From Natrinema hispanicum (GTDB lineage: Archaea; Halobacteriota; Halobacteria; Halobacteriales; Natrialbaceae): DNA of 64,000 bases. The stretch lies in assembly GCF_004217335.1 (NCBI RefSeq), contig NZ_SHMP01000006.1:1-64000 (forward strand), read 5' to 3'. A program made the position numbers and the translations under genes. The notes under the pieces were generated by a model. It saw nothing but the letters and a program-made list of their open reading frames with translations, had not been told where the DNA came from and did no database searches. Every line of letters begins with the position of its first letter. Within the stretch, counting starts at the first letter, position 1. Below are positions 29,851 to 38,646 of this stretch, piece by piece.

Positions 29851-31755
29851 TCAGTCACCTGCAGCTGGTTCGATTCGTACCTGTGCGGTCGGTTCGCGCT
29901 CTTCCTCGACGAAGTTGACCTCGTAGCCCTCGACGATCTCGGCAGGCTCGAACGGCTCGCCGTTGTACTTCAGCAGGCTGGTCAGCTTCTCGCCGAACCG
30001 GCCCAGTTCCTTCTGGAGCAGGCCACGGAACTGCGCGGTGGCGTTCATCTCGACGACCATCGCCTCGTCGACACTCTCTAAGAACTCGGTCACGTCGGCC
30101 TCGGCGAACGGCATCATGTCGGAGACGCTGATGCCTTTCACCGAGTGGCCGGCGTCGTTGAGCCGCTCGACGGCCTCCTCGACGGCACCCTGACTCGAGC
30201 CCCACGTAATGATTCCGTGGTCGGCAGTTTCGTCGCCGAAGTAGGTCTGGGTCGACGACTCTCGGCTGTCGAGGTCTTCGCGGATCGACTCGAGTTTCTC
30301 GAGACGGCGGTCCATCTGGGCGACGCGGTTGTCGGGGTCTTCGCTGATGTGGCCGACGGGGCTGTGTTCGTTGCCGGTCGCAAGGAAGCGCCCGCCCTTC
30401 TGGCCGGGGATCGAGCGCGATGCGACGCCGTTCTCGGCGTCCTCGTAATTGAAGCGCTTGAACTTCCCGGAGTTGTCGTGGGCGGCTTCCCGGAGTTCTT
30501 CCTCGGTGAGCGTCGATCCGAGATCCGGCGCGGGTTCGCGGTCGAAGAACTCGACGTCGACGTTGGTGTTCTCACCGGAGAGCTTCTGGTCGTAGATGAT
30601 GATCGCCGGGAGCTGGTAGTCCCAGGCGATCTCGAATGCCAGCCGGGTCTGTTCGTAGGCTTCCTCGATGGTCCCGGGCGCGAAGACGACGCGCTGGGAG
30701 TCGCCCTGACTCGTATAGAGGATGTGCTCTAAGTCGGACTGTTCGGGTTTCGTCGGCATCCCGGTCGAGGGACCGGCACGCATGGCCTCGATGAGGACCA
30801 CCGGCGTCTCGGTCATTTCGGCGAGACCGAGCGGTTCGCTCATAAGCGCGAAGCCACCTCCCGAAGAGCCGGACATCGCCTTGACGCCGGCGTGGCTCGC
30901 ACCGACGGCCAGCGCCGCGGCAGCGATCTCGTCTTCGACCTGTTCGGAGATGCCACCCATGTCGGGGAAGTTCTGGCTGAGGATGGTGAACACGTCGGTC
31001 CACGGCGTCATCGGGTAGCCGGAGATGAACCGACAGCCGGCGTCGATCGCGCCGTAGGCGATCGCGTTCGAGCCCGACAGCAGCGCCTGCTCAGTCTCGT
31101 GCGAGCCTTCGGGGGCTCGCAGGTCGTGCTCGAAGTCGTATTCCTCGGTAACGGTATCGTATGCCTCGTGAAGAATCTCGAGGTTCGCCTCGAGCACGTC
31201 GCCGCCCATCGCGTCGGACATCAGGTCCTCGATGTGTTCGAGATCCATCTCGAGCAGCGCGGCCGTCGCGCCGACGCCGGCGGTGTTACGCATGACCTCG
31301 CGGCCGTGCTCGCGGGCGAGTCCCCGAAGATCCATCGGGAAGACGTGCCAGTCGTTTTCTTCGGCACGGGCCTCGAGATCGAGCGCCTCGACGTCTTCCT
31401 CGCTGATGAGCCCCTCGTCGTAGATGATGATCCCGCCCTCGCGGAGTTCATCGAGGTTCTCCGAGAGAGGCTTGATCTCTTCGTTGCCGTAGAAGGCGTC
31501 TTCCTGCGGGTTCCGGGCGAAGGAGTCGCCCAGTGCGAGCAGGAAATTGTAGCCGTCTCCACGTGACTGTACCTCGTGGTCTGCGGCACGAATCTCGACG
31601 TACGTGTGGCCGCCGCGAATCCGCGACGGATAGTGCCGGTGAGTGAATACGTCGAGCCCCGAGCGCATCAGCGCCTTGGCGAAGTTCTGGCTCGTCGAGT
31701 CGATCCCGTCGCCGGAACCGCCCGCGATTCGCCAGATAAGTTCGTCGCTACTCAT
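29851..31755 (-). CDS. 2-oxoacid:ferredoxin oxidoreductase, gamma-alpha fused subunit
   Basis: 634 residues. The first 190 form the gamma domain (IAGGSGDGIDSTSQNFAKAL, HRHYPSRIRGGHTYVEIRA), followed by the alpha pyrimidine-binding region (SGSNAIAYGAIDAGCRFISG, YPMTPWTDVF, MSEPLGLAEMTETPVVLIEA) and a C-terminal transketolase-like domain (DHGIITWGSSQGAVEEAVERL). This gamma-alpha fusion is usual in haloarchaea. It is divergent from the E2 gene, with about 240 bases between starts, so both kinds of 2-oxoacid chemistry sit side by side. Confidence 0.9.
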   Translation of the reverse strand: MSSDELIWRIAGGSGDGIDSTSQNFAKALMRSGLDVFTHRHYPSRIRGGHTYVEIRAADHEVQSRGDGYNFLLALGDSFARNPQEDAFYGNEEIKPLSENLDELREGGIIIYDEGLISEEDVEALDLEARAEENDWHVFPMDLRGLAREHGREVMRNTAGVGATAALLEMDLEHIEDLMSDAMGGDVLEANLEILHEAYDTVTEEYDFEHDLRAPEGSHETEQALLSGSNAIAYGAIDAGCRFISGYPMTPWTDVFTILSQNFPDMGGISEQVEDEIAAAALAVGASHAGVKAMSGSSGGGFALMSEPLGLAEMTETPVVLIEAMRAGPSTGMPTKPEQSDLEHILYTSQGDSQRVVFAPGTIEEAYEQTRLAFEIAWDYQLPAIIIYDQKLSGENTNVDVEFFDREPAPDLGSTLTEEELREAAHDNSGKFKRFNYEDAENGVASRSIPGQKGGRFLATGNEHSPVGHISEDPDNRVAQMDRRLEKLESIREDLDSRESSTQTYFGDETADHGIITWGSSQGAVEEAVERLNDAGHSVKGISVSDMMPFAEADVTEFLESVDEAMVVEMNATAQFRGLLQKELGRFGEKLTSLLKYNGEPFEPAEIVEGYEVNFVEEEREPTAQVRIEPAAGD

Positions 31756-31965
31756 AGTGGATCAGTGGCCGATGGGCCAACCGTACTCGGATTTTCGCAC
31801 TACCGTGCCTAAAGCCTTTGCTATGGATTGACAAGTATCTTTCGTGAAGAATGAACATCCATTGAATAATATGGCATGGAAGATCATTATCGATAAGCCG
31901 ACGGCGCGTTCTCCCTTATTACGTCAGCGTGACCTATCACTGTCCGATGATCGACCGGCGGTACC

Positions 31966-31973
31966 TTTTATAT
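31966..31973 (+). promoter_or_regulatory. TATA box of the E2-OsmC gene
   Basis: TTTTATAT, a strong archaeal TATA box, centred 26 bases ahead of the ATG at 31996. It indicates a leaderless mRNA and selects MGYIVRMPKL as the N-terminus over the ATG at 31981. Confidence 0.65.
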
Positions 31974-31995
31974 CCCATTCATGCTATCCTATCCC

Positions 31996-33816
31996 ATGGG
32001 TTACATCGTTCGGATGCCGAAGCTCGGGCTCGAGATGGAACGCGGGACGCTCCTCGAATGGGCGATCGACGAGGGGGACTCGGTCTCCGAGGGAGAACTG
32101 ATCGCGGAAGTGGAGTCCGAAAAGAGTATCGGGGAGATCGAGGCTCGCGAAGACGGCGTGTTGCGACGAACCTACCTCGAGGTCGACGAGACGGTCCCAC
32201 CGGGGACTCCGATCGGGATCGTTGCACCGGCGGAGGCCGATATCAGCGACCTCGAGGCCGAAGCGACGGCCGATCTCGAAGCCGATGTCGAGGTCGAGGA
32301 GGGCGAACCCGAGCCGGAACCGGACGAGGGAACGGCTGAACCGGCCGCAAGCGGGACCGACACGAGCGCTGGCGGCACGACAGCTGACGAGATCACGGCC
32401 TCGCCCCGGGCTCGAGATCGGGCGGATGAACTGGGTGTCGAGCTGACGACAGTCGAGGGAACCGGCTATCAGGGATCGATCACAGAGGAAGACGTCGAAC
32501 GGGCGGCCAGCGAGGGTGCGGATGAAGGTGCCGGCGAGCTGAACGCGTCGCCGCGAGCGCGTGCTCGCGCGGACGAACTGGGCGTCGACCTTGCGGCCGT
32601 CGACGGAAGCGGCTATCAGGGCGCGATCACCGAAGAGGACATCGAAGCGGCCGCGGCGGAGACTGGCGGGACGAGCCGAACGCTCGCAGAGGAACGACCG
32701 TTCGGCGGGATGCGCAAGACGATCGCCTCACGGTTAAGCGAAAGCGATCGCGAGGCCGTCCACGTGACCGTCCACCGCGAGGCCGACGCCGAAGCCCTGC
32801 TTTCGGCTGCCGACGCCGCCGATGCGACCCTCGAGACCGACATCTCGGTCCAAGACGTCCTTCTTCGGGCCGTCTCGGCGGCGCTTGCGGACCATCCCGC
32901 GTTCAATGCGACGTTCGAGGACGACGTCCACGAACTCTGGGAGGAACACAACGTCGGCATCGCCGTCGATATCGAACAGGGACTGATCGCGCCGGTACTC
33001 CCGGATGTCGAAAGCAAGTCACTTGGCGAACTCGCCGACGAGCGGCGAGCCCTCGTCGACCGCGCGATCAGCGGCGACTACACCATGGACGACCTCCAGG
33101 GCGGGACGTTCACCGTAACCAATCTCGGTGTCCTCGGTGTCGAGGCGTTCGATCCGATCATCAACCCGCCGCAGGTCGCCATCCTCGGTGTCGACGCCAT
33201 CGACGAACAGCCGACCCGCGGCGACGATGACGGCATCGAATGGCGACGCCACCTTCCGTTCGATCTCTCGTTCGACCACCGGGTCGTCGACGGCGCGGAC
33301 GCGGCTCGCTTCCTCGAGACCCTCGTCGACTACGTCGAGGAGCCGTGGCCGCTCCTGCCCGACGAAGTCGCCGAGGCGGCCGACCGCGGGACCGTCGGCG
33401 GGGCAGAGACGGAGATGCCCGGCCGATCGGTTACTGCCACGAATCCCGATGGAATGCGAGGCCGTATCGAGGCCGGCTCATTCGAGTGGACGTACGACGA
33501 GCCCGAATCCAGCGGCGGCACCGAGACCGGCCCGACCCCGGTCGACGTCGCTCTCAGTGGCCTCGCCTCCTGTCTCTCGCTGAGTACCCGATTCCAGGCG
33601 AGCAAACGCGACATGTCGGTCGAGGAGATCCAGGTCGACGTCGATGCGACGCCAGCGGAGGGGCCAGTCGAGGACATCGCAGCGACGATCCGCCTTGCAA
33701 CCGACGAAGACGACGAGGCCGTCGACCGACTCGTCGACCTCGGGGAGCGGGGCTGTCACGTCTCACAGATGCTTCGGGAAGAACTGGAACTGGATCTCTC
33801 CTGGGAGCGCCTCTAA
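31996..33816 (+). CDS. Lipoyl-dependent E2 acyltransferase fused to an OsmC-type domain
   Basis: 606 residues. A lipoyl domain (1-78) has its target Lys at 43 in ESEKS. An acidic linker follows, then two similar peripheral subunit-binding domains at about 135-171 and 184-220 (SPRARDRADELGVEL and SPRARARADELGVDL). The acyltransferase domain (about 234-450) has the catalytic motif DHRVVDG at 427-433. Residues about 474-606 form an OsmC-like domain with Cys526 (SGLASCLSLS) and Cys587 (ERGCHVSQML), the two family redox cysteines. E2 transfers acyl groups to CoA in the 2-oxoacid or acetoin dehydrogenase complex whose E1 genes lie opposite. Ohr/OsmC proteins are lipoyl-dependent peroxidases, so the fusion could couple E2 lipoate to peroxide reduction. 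No E3 gene nearby. Confidence 0.9.
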   Translation: MGYIVRMPKLGLEMERGTLLEWAIDEGDSVSEGELIAEVESEKSIGEIEAREDGVLRRTYLEVDETVPPGTPIGIVAPAEADISDLEAEATADLEADVEVEEGEPEPEPDEGTAEPAASGTDTSAGGTTADEITASPRARDRADELGVELTTVEGTGYQGSITEEDVERAASEGADEGAGELNASPRARARADELGVDLAAVDGSGYQGAITEEDIEAAAAETGGTSRTLAEERPFGGMRKTIASRLSESDREAVHVTVHREADAEALLSAADAADATLETDISVQDVLLRAVSAALADHPAFNATFEDDVHELWEEHNVGIAVDIEQGLIAPVLPDVESKSLGELADERRALVDRAISGDYTMDDLQGGTFTVTNLGVLGVEAFDPIINPPQVAILGVDAIDEQPTRGDDDGIEWRRHLPFDLSFDHRVVDGADAARFLETLVDYVEEPWPLLPDEVAEAADRGTVGGAETEMPGRSVTATNPDGMRGRIEAGSFEWTYDEPESSGGTETGPTPVDVALSGLASCLSLSTRFQASKRDMSVEEIQVDVDATPAEGPVEDIAATIRLATDEDDEAVDRLVDLGERGCHVSQMLREELELDLSWERL

Positions 33817-33845
33817 AATCGGCTGGCCGGCCGTTTGGCGGTCCG

Positions 33846-34355
33846 TTATTCGGGATACGTTCGGTCCGGCTCCGGCATGGCGTCGACGTTCGCCGCGGTC
33901 TCGAAGATCGCGCCGTTGAGTTCGTCGGCGGTGTCGAAGTACCAGTACTCGGTGCCGCCGTAGTTGCCACTCTGGATGACCGGCAGGTCGGCGTCCTCGA
34001 ATTCCTCGACGACCGCGTGCGGGTCATCGAAGGCGAAACAGGCGACGTGATGGAGCCCTTCGCCGTGTTCGTCGAGGTGTTCTGTATAAATGCTCTCGCC
34101 CTCGAGCGGTTCGATTAATTCGATCATCGTCTCGCCGAGTTGGGTGAGCGCGAGCACCATCGAATACTCGTGGGACTCACCACGATAGGTCCGATCGGTG
34201 AGCGTCGGTGGCTCGAACCGGTAGACGTCCCATGGGCCGATCCCGAGGATCGAGCCGAACCGGTCCATCCCGTCGTCGATGTCCTCGACGACGAACGCAA
34301 TCTGCGACAGCTCCGGAATCTCAACATCTACATGAGGAATGTTATCTGTTGTCAT
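33846..34355 (-). CDS. VOC superfamily (glyoxalase/epimerase-like) protein
   Basis: 169 residues with two paired vicinal-oxygen-chelate modules: LSQIAFVVEDIDDGMDRFGS and GEGLHHVACFAFDDPHAVVE, with metal-ligand candidates at HHVAC and in MIELIEPLEG. VOC proteins include glyoxalase I, methylmalonyl-CoA epimerase and ring-cleaving dioxygenases; the exact reaction is not readable. It is last in the E1-alpha/E1-beta/AcoX-like operon, 61 bases after acoX. ATG codons at 34367 and a GTG at 34376 are alternative starts. It converges with the E2 gene. Confidence 0.85.
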   Translation of the reverse strand: MTTDNIPHVDVEIPELSQIAFVVEDIDDGMDRFGSILGIGPWDVYRFEPPTLTDRTYRGESHEYSMVLALTQLGETMIELIEPLEGESIYTEHLDEHGEGLHHVACFAFDDPHAVVEEFEDADLPVIQSGNYGGTEYWYFDTADELNGAIFETAANVDAMPEPDRTYPE

Positions 34356-34416
34356 TGTAGCGACCATCGCTACCACGACCGGCGAAGTAATGCTTTGCCC
34401 GCCGGCTCAGCGTGGG

Positions 34417-35439
34417 CTACTCCATTTGCCGCTCGTCGACGGCGTCGATCTCGAAGCCGCCGGCCCGTGCGCCTGCCTCGAGCGTCGCGTCGATATCGAC
34501 GAGTCGCGGCCCATCCGGAACCGGCGTCAGTTCGACCGTCGCGTCGGTCAGTTCGAGTTCGCGCTCGCCGTCAGCCCCGACGACGCCGTCGGGCACATCG
34601 AACGAAACGGACTCGTCCGGCTCGAGCCGGTCGTACGATGCGACGCCGACCGTCGCGGTGACGCCCGGCGCAACGATCGCGCGGACACATCGGGGCGCGT
34701 CCTCCGGATCGGTAAGCCGGACAGCGACGCCGCCAGGATCAGTGGGAGACAGCGGCTCGAGGCTGCCTGCGACGGCTGGGAGCCCGATATTTCCGGGGTG
34801 GGCCTGTGACACGACCCCGCCGCGGAGATCGGACGGATCGAGCAGGGCCCGGGTCCCGATAAACGACTGCGAGGAGACCTCGGCGGCCGCGAGGCCGGTC
34901 AGCCGTCGCTCGCCTGTCGGCGTCTCGGCCCGTGCCTCGATCGTTCCGTGGCGCGTCGTCACTGCCTCGACCGACACCGTACCGGTCGCGACGAGTGCTG
35001 CGGCCGCGCCCGCGACGGTGCCGTCGACAGCCGACGGCACGACGTTGTTCGTCCCCGTCGAAACTGCGATCAGTGGCACGTCGCCGAGTTCGAGCGCGGC
35101 GTCGCGGGTCGTCCCGTCGCCGCCGAGGACGACTGCAGCGTCAGCTTCCTCGCGAAAGCGAGCCGCTGCTCGTCGGGTATCGGCTGGACTCTCCTCGATC
35201 GGCAGCTCGAGCGTCGTCGCGTCGATCTCCGCGGGTGCCTCCGCAACCGCGTGGTCGGCGATTCCCGTCCGGTCGGGCATGACGAGCACCTCGAGGGGCT
35301 CGCCCGTGATAGTCAGGCCGTCACAGACGCACTCGGCGACCCGGCGCTTCGCGTAGTTGTCGACGACGCTCGCGCCGCCGGTGAGCCGGCGAATGTCACG
35401 CCCTGCAGCGGGGTTGACGATCAGTCCGATAGTCGCCAC
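34417..35439 (-). CDS. acoX: AcoX-like ATP-NAD kinase family protein
   Basis: 340 residues. The N-terminal GLIVNPAAGRDIRRLTGGAS and the GGDGTTRDAA motif place it in the NAD kinase/diacylglycerol kinase fold, and VSTGTNNVVPSAVDGTVAGAAAAL is typical of the AcoX subgroup found in acetoin dehydrogenase operons. The role of AcoX is not settled; it is dispensable in some bacteria. The gene starts 11 bases after E1-beta, which with the E1 genes makes an acetoin-type complex the best guess for the locus. Confidence 0.85.
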   Translation of the reverse strand: MATIGLIVNPAAGRDIRRLTGGASVVDNYAKRRVAECVCDGLTITGEPLEVLVMPDRTGIADHAVAEAPAEIDATTLELPIEESPADTRRAAARFREEADAAVVLGGDGTTRDAALELGDVPLIAVSTGTNNVVPSAVDGTVAGAAAALVATGTVSVEAVTTRHGTIEARAETPTGERRLTGLAAAEVSSQSFIGTRALLDPSDLRGGVVSQAHPGNIGLPAVAGSLEPLSPTDPGGVAVRLTDPEDAPRCVRAIVAPGVTATVGVASYDRLEPDESVSFDVPDGVVGADGERELELTDATVELTPVPDGPRLVDIDATLEAGARAGGFEIDAVDERQME

Positions 35440-35450
35440 GTGGGGCCCCG

Positions 35451-36452
35451 CTACGAGATCCGCTCGATTGCAGCTTTGACGTCGTCGTCGCCGGGCAGGA
35501 CCTCCTGCTCGAGCGGCGGGCTGAACGGCATGTGCGTGTCAGGCGTCCCGACCCGCATGATCGGTGCATCGAGGCTGAAGAACGCCTCTTCCTGGACACG
35601 GGCGATGATCTCTGCGTGCGTCCCATACGAGAGCGGGCTCTCGTCGGCGACGACCAGCCGGCCGGTCTTCTCGACGCTCTCGACGATCGTGTCGGTATCG
35701 AGCGGGTACAGCGAGCGCGGGTCGATGACCTCGACGCTCACGTCGCCCTCGAGGGAGTCGGCGACGCCGAGTGACTCGCCGACGAGTCGCTGGGTGGCGA
35801 CGACGGTGACGTCCTCGCCCTCGCGTTCGACGGCCGCCTCCCCAATCGAGACCGTGTAGTCCTCGTCGGTCGGCACCTCGCCCGACTGCTCGTAGATCAT
35901 CTTGTTCTCGAAGACGAAGACCGGATCGTTCGACCGGATGGCGGCCTTCGTCAGCCCCTTCGCACTCGCGGCGGTTCCCGGCGCGACCGCCTTCAGTCCC
36001 GGGAAGTGTGCGATCCAGGTGTGGACCGTCCCCGAGTGCTGGCTGGCAGCACCCATCCCACCGCCCTCTGTCGTTCGGACGGTCACCGGCAGTTCGGCTT
36101 TCCCGCCGAACATGTAGTGCATCTTCGCCATCTGGTTCATGATCTGTTCCATCGAGACGCCCATGAAATCCGAGAACATGAGCTCGACGACCGGCCGTGT
36201 GCCGGTCGCCGCCGCACCGGTCGCCGCACCCATAAAGCCGGCCTCACTGATCGGCGTATCCCGGACCCGCTCGCCGCCGAACTCCTCGTAGAGGCCGCCC
36301 GTTACCTCGAGGACACCGCCGAAGAGCCCGACGTCTTCGCCCATCAGGTAGACGTCCTCGTCACGCTCGAGTTCTTCGCGGAGGCCCTGTCGGATCGCCT
36401 CCCGTACGGTCATGGTCTCGGTCTCCTGTTCGAGTTCTGCCTGTGCAGTCAT
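35451..36452 (-). CDS. 2-oxoacid/acetoin dehydrogenase E1 component, beta subunit
   Basis: 333 residues, full-length. VREAIRQGLREELERDEDVY, EDVGLFGGVLEVTGGLYEEF, RDTPISEAGFMGAATGAAAT and IMRVGTPDTHMPFSPPLEQE are classic E1-beta signatures. It pairs with the alpha subunit to form the thiamine diphosphate enzyme that decarboxylates a 2-oxoacid or cleaves acetoin and passes the acyl group to E2 lipoate. Its start overlaps the alpha stop by four bases (ATGA), so the two are translationally coupled. Substrate cannot be told from sequence alone. Confidence 0.92.
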   Translation of the reverse strand: MTAQAELEQETETMTVREAIRQGLREELERDEDVYLMGEDVGLFGGVLEVTGGLYEEFGGERVRDTPISEAGFMGAATGAAATGTRPVVELMFSDFMGVSMEQIMNQMAKMHYMFGGKAELPVTVRTTEGGGMGAASQHSGTVHTWIAHFPGLKAVAPGTAASAKGLTKAAIRSNDPVFVFENKMIYEQSGEVPTDEDYTVSIGEAAVEREGEDVTVVATQRLVGESLGVADSLEGDVSVEVIDPRSLYPLDTDTIVESVEKTGRLVVADESPLSYGTHAEIIARVQEEAFFSLDAPIMRVGTPDTHMPFSPPLEQEVLPGDDDVKAAIERIS

Positions 36453-37495
36453 CGGTGGTCACCTCCGTTTGCGCCGCCGTCGGTCCGTGCGACGTTCGCA
36501 AAGTGCTGGAGTTCTGGTGGCTGCTCGACGAACATGTCCTCGTAGGCCGCGCTCGGCTCCGGCAAGTCTGCCGCCTGCGCGTACTCGACGGCGTCTTCGA
36601 TCATCGACTCGATTTCGGACTCGAGGTCGTCGAACTCCTCTTGGGTCAGTTCGCCGCGTTCGATCAGTCGGTCTTTGAACGATTCGATCGGATCTTGCTC
36701 TTTCCAGCGTTCGATCTCGTCGTCGTCGCGGTAGGGCTCCTCGTCGCCCTCGTAGTGGCCGCGGTAGCGGTACGTCTGGGCCTCGACCATCGTTGGCCCG
36801 TCGCCGGCGCGGGCTCGGTCCCGGGCTTCGGCGATCGCTTCCGCGACAGCGGTGATGTCCATTCCGTCGACCGTCACCCCGGGGATGTCGTAGGCCTGAG
36901 CCGTATCGCTCAGGTTGTCGAGGTTGTGCTGTTTCTCGACCGGCGTCCCCTCCCCGTAGTGGTTGTTCTCGACGACGAAGATCGCCGGCAAGTCCCAGGT
37001 CGAGGCGAGGTTGATCGCCTCGTGGACCTGTCCCTGGGCGACCGCGCCGTCGCCGAGGAAACCGACCGCAACCTGGTCGCGGTCCTGATAGTCGATCGAG
37101 AGGGCCGCGCCGGTCGCCATCGGCGGCCCCGCGCCGACGATACCGTTCGCGCCGAGCATTCCTGCGTCGACGTCCGCGATGTGCATCGAGCCACCCTTGC
37201 CGTTACAGTAGCCCTCGGCCTTTCCGTAGAGTTCGGCCATCATATACTTCGGATCGAGCCCCTTCGCGATACAGTGGCCGTGCCCACGATGTGTACTCGC
37301 AATATAGTCGTCGGACTCGAGCGCTGCACAGGTGCCGACACCGACCGCCTCCTCGCCGATATAGAGGTGAACGAACCCCGGTATCTCCCCGTCTGCGAAC
37401 CGATTCCCCGCTTCCTGGTCGAACGCCCGGATCGTTACCATCCGGCGTAACGCCTCTCGCCTGCCGTCCGTACTGTCAAGGTCTAACTCTGCCAT
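36449..37495 (-). CDS. 2-oxoacid/acetoin dehydrogenase E1 component, alpha subunit
   Basis: 348 residues. The thiamine diphosphate motif starts at GDGAVAQGQVHEAINLASTW and ends in FVVENNHYGEG. Other E1-alpha marks are FVHLYIGEEAVGVGTCAAL, STHRGHGHCIAKG and GKGGSMHIADVDAGMLGANG. The AcoX neighbour favours acetoin or a branched-chain 2-oxoacid substrate. The start is the ATG at 37495, about ten bases from the predicted transcription start, with a TATA-like TATATG and a TGTGAT-N8-ATCACA inverted repeat immediately upstream. First gene of the operon. Confidence 0.92.
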   Translation of the reverse strand: MAELDLDSTDGRREALRRMVTIRAFDQEAGNRFADGEIPGFVHLYIGEEAVGVGTCAALESDDYIASTHRGHGHCIAKGLDPKYMMAELYGKAEGYCNGKGGSMHIADVDAGMLGANGIVGAGPPMATGAALSIDYQDRDQVAVGFLGDGAVAQGQVHEAINLASTWDLPAIFVVENNHYGEGTPVEKQHNLDNLSDTAQAYDIPGVTVDGMDITAVAEAIAEARDRARAGDGPTMVEAQTYRYRGHYEGDEEPYRDDDEIERWKEQDPIESFKDRLIERGELTQEEFDDLESEIESMIEDAVEYAQAADLPEPSAAYEDMFVEQPPELQHFANVARTDGGANGGDHR

Positions 37496-37506
37496 TGTGC
37501 CACTAC

Positions 37507-37536
37507 TGTGATACGGTACCATCACACATATATCTA
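37507..37536 (-). promoter_or_regulatory. E1-alpha operon promoter with inverted-repeat operator
   Basis: A TATA-like TAGATATATG (37527-37536, minus strand) is followed by a perfect inverted repeat TGTGAT-N8-ATCACA at 37507-37526. The predicted start site is about 37505, so a protein bound to the repeat would sit between TATA box and start, a repressor arrangement. Confidence 0.55.
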
Positions 37537-37729
37537 GCAGCTATCTTCATCTGGTACCACCCAGAGATCTGATCGAGACGCATGAATGTCGCCGATGATA
37601 GCTGAATTTGTGTTGGTAATTGCAATTAGTGGAGACAGTCCACCGACCGTCGATTGCTGTTTCGTCTCGGCTACTGGCTGCTGCAACTCGAGTCCGTCGT
37701 CACACTGTGGGCCGCACTGACCGGCTCGA

Positions 37730-38509
37730 CTACGCCGCGAGTCCGTCGGGATCGACCGGTTCGAGCCCCGTTTCGTCGACGAAATCAGCGAGGAAGGCGG
37801 CTCGATCCGGGAGTTCGCTCGGTCGATGTGAGTCGGTGCCGACGGTCACGGCAACGTCGTACTCACGCAAGATAGATAGGAACCGATCGGACGGATGGAC
37901 GACCTCGACGTCGGACAGCGCCCGTCCGGCGTTGAGCTCCGGAATCGTCCGCGACTCGGCGAACGCCCGTGCCACGCGCCGATAGTGGTCGTCAGTCGCT
38001 CGGCCTCGCAGCGGCGGCGTCCGCTCGAGCAAATCGACGTGGGCCGCGATCTCGAACAGTTCCGATTCGACGAGTGCAACGAGTTGCTCGAAATACGCGT
38101 CGACGACTGCGTCGCGTTCAGCCTCGCTCATTGCGTCGAAGTGGGACGATACTTGGACGTTTTTGCCGTCGACGTCGTGGACACTGCCGATCGCATAGTC
38201 GAAGCCCGCCTCCGAGAGGAAGGCGTCGATGGCGGCCTCGTCGCGCGGATCGTAGTCCATCTCGACGGCGTCGTAGATCTCGAGGCTGAACTCCTCGCGC
38301 AAGCGCTCGATCCCCCGCCGGCGACGCTCGTAAGTGAGATCGAGGTTGAACCCGTAGACGCTGCGCATCGACGCGTGGTGGTCACGCGTGGCCACGTTAC
38401 AGTGGTCGGCGAAGCCGACGCCCTCGAGGCCAGCCGACGCGGCGGCTTGGGCCATCGACCGGAGGAACTTGCCGTCCGAGTAGTTCGAGTGGACGTGAAA
38501 ATCCCGCAT
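37730..38509 (-). CDS. PHP domain phosphoesterase (histidinol-phosphatase-like)
   Basis: 259 residues with the four PHP motifs: DFHVHSNYSDG at the start, FADHCN, IGSVHD and the final VTVGTDSHRPSEL; the His/Asp residues form a metal cluster. This family includes HisK-type histidinol phosphate phosphatase and other PHP phosphoesterases. The gene stands alone, minus strand, upstream of the E1 operon but separated from it by 234 bases. Its substrate is therefore uncertain. Confidence 0.88.
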   Translation of the reverse strand: MRDFHVHSNYSDGKFLRSMAQAAASAGLEGVGFADHCNVATRDHHASMRSVYGFNLDLTYERRRRGIERLREEFSLEIYDAVEMDYDPRDEAAIDAFLSEAGFDYAIGSVHDVDGKNVQVSSHFDAMSEAERDAVVDAYFEQLVALVESELFEIAAHVDLLERTPPLRGRATDDHYRRVARAFAESRTIPELNAGRALSDVEVVHPSDRFLSILREYDVAVTVGTDSHRPSELPDRAAFLADFVDETGLEPVDPDGLAA

Positions 38510-38646
38510 ACGTCGTCGACCATGGAGGGCGGGTTAGGTGTTACGCTCGAGAAATGACACTCGAGCCGACATGTTGTTCGACTGCGATCGGTTGGCTTGC
38601 GCGGATACAGCGCGCCGCGTGCCGGCAGAGCGTCGGTGACGGAGCG

